Shown here piece after piece: positions 60,871 to 64,000 of a stretch of 64,000 bases of DNA. A model generated the notes under the pieces. It had not been told where the DNA came from. It made no database searches and saw only the letters and a program-made list of their open reading frames with translations. Location of the stretch: positions 248,001 to 312,000 of the forward strand of contig NZ_LT635772.1 in NCBI RefSeq assembly GCF_900128415.1, read 5' to 3'. Positions within the stretch are counted from its first letter, which is position 1; each line of letters begins with the position of its first letter. The position numbers and the translations under genes are program-made. The stretch is from Anaerococcus mediterraneensis. GTDB lineage: Bacteria; Bacillota; Clostridia; Tissierellales; Peptoniphilaceae.

Positions 60871-61837
60871 TCTTATCTCCTATATATTCTTCTAAGAATT
60901 TCAACCTGTCCTGGTTGAAATTACCTTTGTAGTCTGTGCTTTCTATCTTTTTTATCAAAAAATCAAGATCATCCATAGAAAACTTGGATTCATAACCTAA
61001 AATCAGGTATTTTTTTAAGTCATAAAGGGCCTTTACCATTTTTTCTAGGCTGGTAGTAAGGCCAGCTTCAAGGTTATTTTCTATGATCTTGATATCCTCT
61101 TGTATTTCTCTATCGTCTGTATCGTTTAATATCTTGTAGTCTCTTCTAAATTTGATCTCGTTTTTTACTATAGTTTCCATATTTTTTGCGATCTCATCTA
61201 GGTAGATATAAATATCGTCCCTATAGTTGCCATAATTTTTTATTATATAAATATCATCAGCATATGATTTTAATCCCTTTGGCACAAATCTTTTGACATA
61301 CATACCTGCATATATCAAAGCCTGTTTGAAACCATAATAGGTTTTTGGATCATCTATGAGGCCAAAAAGAAAAGTCTTGTAGTTTATCTCTAAGCCCGCC
61401 CCGGTATTTCTACCATGGCTTGTAAGATATCCTAGCTCCGGAGAAAAGGCAAAATCAATCCTCTCATCCATGACTTTTTCTATTTCATTTGCCCTCATGT
61501 AGGCTGACTCTAGGTTTTCTCCAAAGTCTGATATATTTATAGACAAGTGGTCCCTATCGTTTATAACAAGGGTTGTATCTCCCTCAAAAACCAGACCGAT
61601 CTGGCCTAGCTTTTCCCTACAATCAGGGCTTAGAACCATTTTTTCTATAAGCCTATCTATAGTAGAATCATCTAGGTCAGAGATGAGTACTAGCCTATCT
61701 TCAAAAATATTTTTAAAAATATCAATAATAACTAGGCTCTCATCATAGGTCATTGTTGTTGGAAAATCATAGCCCTTGATATTGCGTCTTATGGCTAGAT
61801 TTGACTCTAAGATAATATCTTTATTATAATCCATCAA
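60860..61837 (-). CDS. mcsB: McsB-family protein, probable pseudo-arginine-kinase
   Basis: The 325-residue protein is encoded where McsB belongs and aligns with it (IILESNLAIRRNIKGYDFP, VMDERIDFAFSPELGYLTS), but key residues differ. The catalytic-Cys motif, LTSCPTNVGTGLR in Bacillus, reads LTSHGRNTGAGLE: Cys becomes His141, Arg becomes Glu. The acidic NEEDH reads NDRDH (93-97), and SSRIRLARN reads ESNLAIRRN. Phosphagen-kinase chemistry therefore seems lost. It may act as a scaffold for McsA or ClpC. Overlaps mcsA by 4 bases and clpC by 11. Confidence 0.8.
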   Translation of the reverse strand: MMDYNKDIILESNLAIRRNIKGYDFPTTMTYDESLVIIDIFKNIFEDRLVLISDLDDSTIDRLIEKMVLSPDCREKLGQIGLVFEGDTTLVINDRDHLSINISDFGENLESAYMRANEIEKVMDERIDFAFSPELGYLTSHGRNTGAGLEINYKTFLFGLIDDPKTYYGFKQALIYAGMYVKRFVPKGLKSYADDIYIIKNYGNYRDDIYIYLDEIAKNMETIVKNEIKFRRDYKILNDTDDREIQEDIKIIENNLEAGLTTSLEKMVKALYDLKKYLILGYESKFSMDDLDFLIKKIESTDYKGNFNQDRLKFLEEYIGDKNGK

Positions 61838-62418
61838 TTTTTCACCTGGGTATTTAACCTATCAATCTCTTCTTTTAGATTTTGAGCAAGCTCATAGTCT
61901 TCTGTGGCTACAGATTCGTTGAGCCTTTGGGATAGGTCTTTGATTTTTTCTGCCACAGCTTTAAATTTCCTCTCAGCCTTAGGGAATTTCCCCTTGTATT
62001 CATCAAGGTTGTTGTAAGTCTTTAAAACCCTAGCTGTCAAAGACTTATCCAAATTATAACAATGTGGACAACCAAAAACTCCATTTTTTATAGATGATTC
62101 TAGGTTGCCACAATATGGGCATGACCTCTGGTCTATATTTAGGATATAGGCCTTGTCTTCATTGTTTTTGTTATACTTATATTCATAATAGCCACCTATA
62201 ACATCATCTAAACTTGGGACAAATTTTTTGATCAAACCCTCTAGGTCTTTTGGGTTGAAAGATATATTTTCATTTGATATCTCTTTTGGATCTATATCTT
62301 CTGGTAGGTCGCTGTATTTTTTTAGACAATCTTGGCAGAGGTGGACATTGTGACTATTTCCATTAAATATTATTTTTAGGCTAACACTAGCTTCTTTTCC
62401 GCACTTATCACATTTCAT
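61834..62418 (-). CDS. mcsA: McsA, zinc-finger/UVR partner protein
   Basis: This 194-residue protein has CDKCGKEASVSL and LCQDCLKKY (first zinc site), CPYCGN and GCPHCY (second zinc site), and a C-terminal UVR motif (DYELAQNLKEEIDRLN). This is the McsA plan. In Bacillus it activates McsB and helps control CtsR. It follows ctsR by 1 base and overlaps mcsB by 4 bases. Confidence 0.93.
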   Translation of the reverse strand: MKCDKCGKEASVSLKIIFNGNSHNVHLCQDCLKKYSDLPEDIDPKEISNENISFNPKDLEGLIKKFVPSLDDVIGGYYEYKYNKNNEDKAYILNIDQRSCPYCGNLESSIKNGVFGCPHCYNLDKSLTARVLKTYNNLDEYKGKFPKAERKFKAVAEKIKDLSQRLNESVATEDYELAQNLKEEIDRLNTQVKN

Positions 62419-62419
62419 A

Positions 62420-62881
62420 TTAACTCCTTGCCATTATACTTAGCAAGATACTCCTTACGATAGAGCTCCTTACCTTGTTTTTGCCACTGGCTTCTATATC
62501 AGATAAGGTCTTATCGCTTGCAGCGTATTTTGCCATCAGATACTCGTTTTCAGTCAAATACTCCTTTTCATAAAGGTCCCTAAAAAGGTTGTTTGCATTT
62601 GACTGACTAATTTCTTTATTCAAATTCTTAATCAGATAAGAAATATAATCATCTTCTTCGACGATGGTTATGATTTTTATAAAACCATTGCCACCACGTT
62701 TACTTTCTATAAGATACCCATTAAATGGGGTAAATCTCGTTGATAGGACATAATTTATCTGACTAGGCGAACAGTCAAACCTGCTTGCCAAATCATTTCT
62801 ACCAATCTCTAAAGCCCCATCTGCCGAATCTTCTAGCATAAGTTTTAGAAATCTCTCTATTTGATTTGTTAATCCAGCCAT
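62420..62881 (-). CDS. ctsR: CtsR, class III heat-shock repressor
   Basis: I start it at the ATG at 62881, with AAGGA 8 bases upstream; an ATG 9 bases earlier is too close to that site. The 153-residue protein has the CtsR winged helix (IGRNDLASRFDCSPSQINYVLSTRF) and the wing ESKRGGNGFIKI. In Bacillus the wing reads SKRGGGGYIRI and carries arginines targeted by McsB; one is Lys here. It represses its own operon through the site at 62912-62928. Confidence 0.94.
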   Translation of the reverse strand: MAGLTNQIERFLKLMLEDSADGALEIGRNDLASRFDCSPSQINYVLSTRFTPFNGYLIESKRGGNGFIKIITIVEEDDYISYLIKNLNKEISQSNANNLFRDLYEKEYLTENEYLMAKYAASDKTLSDIEASGKNKVRSSIVRSILLSIMARS

Positions 62882-62911
62882 ATTTATCATCCTTCTAAAT
62901 ATTCCAGAGAT

Positions 62912-62928
62912 ACTGACTATCTCTGACC
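62912..62928 (-). promoter_or_regulatory. CtsR operator
   Basis: On the minus strand GGTCAGA, GAT, AGTCAGT matches the tandem heptad rule (A/GGTCAAA, 3 bases, A/GGTCAAA) with a few changes. It lies 31 bases ahead of the ctsR start. Confidence 0.8.
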
Positions 62929-62945
62929 ATTGTTTGTAAAACTAA

Positions 62946-62961
62946 GGAAGCCAAAGCTTCC
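62946..62961 (-). terminator. hairpin after the Zn-protease gene
   Basis: GGAAGC and GCTTCC pair around a 4-base loop; on the minus strand a TTAGTTTT stretch follows. Likely terminator of the protease gene. A TTTACA-N16-TATAGT promoter-like pair (62971-62998) lies upstream of it, which would place the hairpin in a ctsR leader. Confidence 0.6.
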
Positions 62962-63001
62962 CTCGTCTAAACTATACTATATTACTATGGATTGTAAAGG
63001 T

Positions 63002-63706
63002 CTAATCTCTCCTGTTATTCCTATTACCAAAGAGCAAGAATAGTCTTAAAAATTGGAGAGCTGTTGCTAAGGTTGCTGCCACATAGGTTAGGGCTGCAGA
63101 TTTTAGCATAGACCTTGCCCCATCTAGCTCCATATCGGTAAGTATGTGTTCACTTTCTAATACCCTTATTGCCCTTCTTGATGCATCAAACTCTACAGGT
63201 AGGGTCACAATTTGAAATAAAAGTGTAAGCGAAAACAAGATAAGCCCTACAGATATCAAATTCTGCCTAGATAAAATCACCCCGGCCATCAAGATTGGAA
63301 ATGATAATTTAGAGCCGAAATTGACCGCTGGCACTATATAGGATTTTATCCTAAGTGGCACGTAGCCTTCCTTGAATTGGATCACATGGCCAATCTCATG
63401 TAAAGCTACAGCTAGTGAAGCTATGGAGCTATCAGTAAAGGACTCATCGGATAGGGCAACTTCTCCTGTCATAGGATTAAAATAGTCCGAAAGTGATCCC
63501 CTTACCCTCTTTATTTTTATATCATTGTAATTATTCCTATCAAGAACCATCTGAGCCGCATTTGCTCCAGTGATCCCTCTTTTTGTCTGTATTTTTTTGT
63601 ATTTATTAAATTTTGACTGGATATTGGACTGGGCCAGCATAGATATAAGAAGGCCTATCAGTACCAAAAAATATGTTTTGTCAAAATAAAATCCATATGG
63701 ATACAT
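63002..63706 (-). CDS. membrane zinc metallopeptidase, YugP-like
   Basis: This 234-residue protein has an N-terminal membrane segment, a cytosol-side domain with ALHEIGHVIQFKEGYVPLRIKS (HExxH zinc site), and three further membrane segments at the C-terminal half. VEFDASRRAIRVLE is a second block conserved in the YugP/DUF peptidase family. Substrates are unknown. An AAAGGA site precedes the ATG. It is upstream of ctsR with its own terminator, so not part of that operon. Confidence 0.88.
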   Translation of the reverse strand: MYPYGFYFDKTYFLVLIGLLISMLAQSNIQSKFNKYKKIQTKRGITGANAAQMVLDRNNYNDIKIKRVRGSLSDYFNPMTGEVALSDESFTDSSIASLAVALHEIGHVIQFKEGYVPLRIKSYIVPAVNFGSKLSFPILMAGVILSRQNLISVGLILFSLTLLFQIVTLPVEFDASRRAIRVLESEHILTDMELDGARSMLKSAALTYVAATLATALQFLRLFLLFGNRNNRRD

Positions 63707-63826
63707 AGTATGTCCTTTCTAGTTTTTATTTACTTTTTAATATTTACCCAATTTATATAATCTTATATAAATTTTTTTATATTATATCTTAAATAATCAA
63801 ATTTTCATCTTTTTATATCTTGAAGT

Positions 63827-64000
63827 CTAGAAATTTATATATTTTAAAATCTCCAAGTAAATAGGGTCTTCTATAATAATTTTATCAGACCCATAGGTCC
63901 CAACATTTTTTATAAACCTTATAGAATCTTGACCGTATTTATTTTCTATAAATTTTGCAAAGTCACTCTGATCATAGGTATTTTTTCTTAAGCTCTCTAA
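63827..64000 (-). CDS. C-terminal 57 residues of an unknown protein, cut by window edge
   Basis: An open frame enters from the right edge and ends at a TAG at 63827-63829. The last residues include FAKFIENKYGQDSIRFIKN and IIIEDPIYLEILKYINF, with codon use like neighbouring genes. I do not recognise it. The 120 bases between it and the protease gene are very A+T-rich and hold only a possible promoter. Confidence 0.6.
   Translation of the reverse strand, partial: LESLRKNTYDQSDFAKFIENKYGQDSIRFIKNVGTYGSDKIIIEDPIYLEILKYINF

Noticed and set aside
1..64000. CRISPR arrays, tRNA or rRNA genes, prophage or transposase genes
   Set aside because: None seen on either strand: no regular repeat-spacer array, no cloverleaf-like CCA-ended gene recognised, and no integrase, transposase or phage structural protein among the readable frames. 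A covariance-model scan would be decisive for RNA genes.

Overview
The window is A+T-rich, tightly packed chromosomal DNA of a Gram-positive anaerobe. The signs are ctsR-mcsA-mcsB-clpC, lipoprotein signal peptides with lipobox cysteines, a sortase-type surface protein ending in an NPKTG signal, ECF S components under FMN and TPP riboswitches, and AGGAGG-type ribosome binding sites. Gene content and protein style suggest a fermentative member of the Peptoniphilaceae (Anaerococcus-like). That placement is inference; no rRNA or tRNA is present to test it.

Layout. 1-12.2 kb (minus): an L-rhamnose operon (an AlsE-type epimerase, rhaB, rhaA, rhaD, a LsrB/RhaS-type ABC importer, a PfkB kinase and two further FGGY kinases, the last cut by the left edge), with a divergent DeoR regulator. 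13.2-14.8 kb: ribU under an FMN riboswitch and an atypical orphan response regulator. 15.1-20.9 kb: gpmA, mreB and the carD-yacL-ispD-ispF-metK operon. 20.9-26.4 kb: lipid kinase, alanine dehydrogenase, an anchored unknown protein, an AGCS amino-acid symporter and a Cof-type phosphatase. 26.5-33.6 kb: a surface protein, small unknown genes and two ABC exporter modules, one with a YtrA-like regulator. 33.6-33.9 kb: a compact Fst-like type I toxin-antitoxin locus, not previously covered by any long reading frame. 33.9-39.0 kb: thiT under a TPP riboswitch, mntP, a three-gene surface-polysaccharide cluster, an orphan PTS IIB and a HAD phosphatase. 39.1-50.6 kb: pncB, a cytosolic GH84 glycosidase with manA, a D,D-carboxypeptidase, two lipoproteins with FMN-binding domains, radA, a glutamate-cysteine ligase, ogt and a membrane-anchored MsrAB. 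50.8-56.7 kb: a maltose/oligosaccharide ABC importer with its ATPase. 56.8-58.3 kb: a His-rich unknown protein, a short inverted-repeat element and a lipoprotein. 58.4-63.7 kb: clpC-mcsB-mcsA-ctsR and a membrane Zn-protease.

How it fits together. The two sugar-uptake operons, GH84/ManA and the alanine genes point to a host-associated fermenter living on sugars and amino acids. MsrAB, Ogt, RadA and glutamate-cysteine ligase form a loose repair and redox block. The most notable points are: an McsB homologue that keeps the family fold signatures but has lost the catalytic cysteine and other conserved residues; the type I toxin-antitoxin locus; a MalF-type permease with a coil-rich 256-residue N-terminal extension; a repeat element whose inverted termini double as outward-facing terminators; and a flavinylated lipoprotein pair suggesting extracellular electron transfer.
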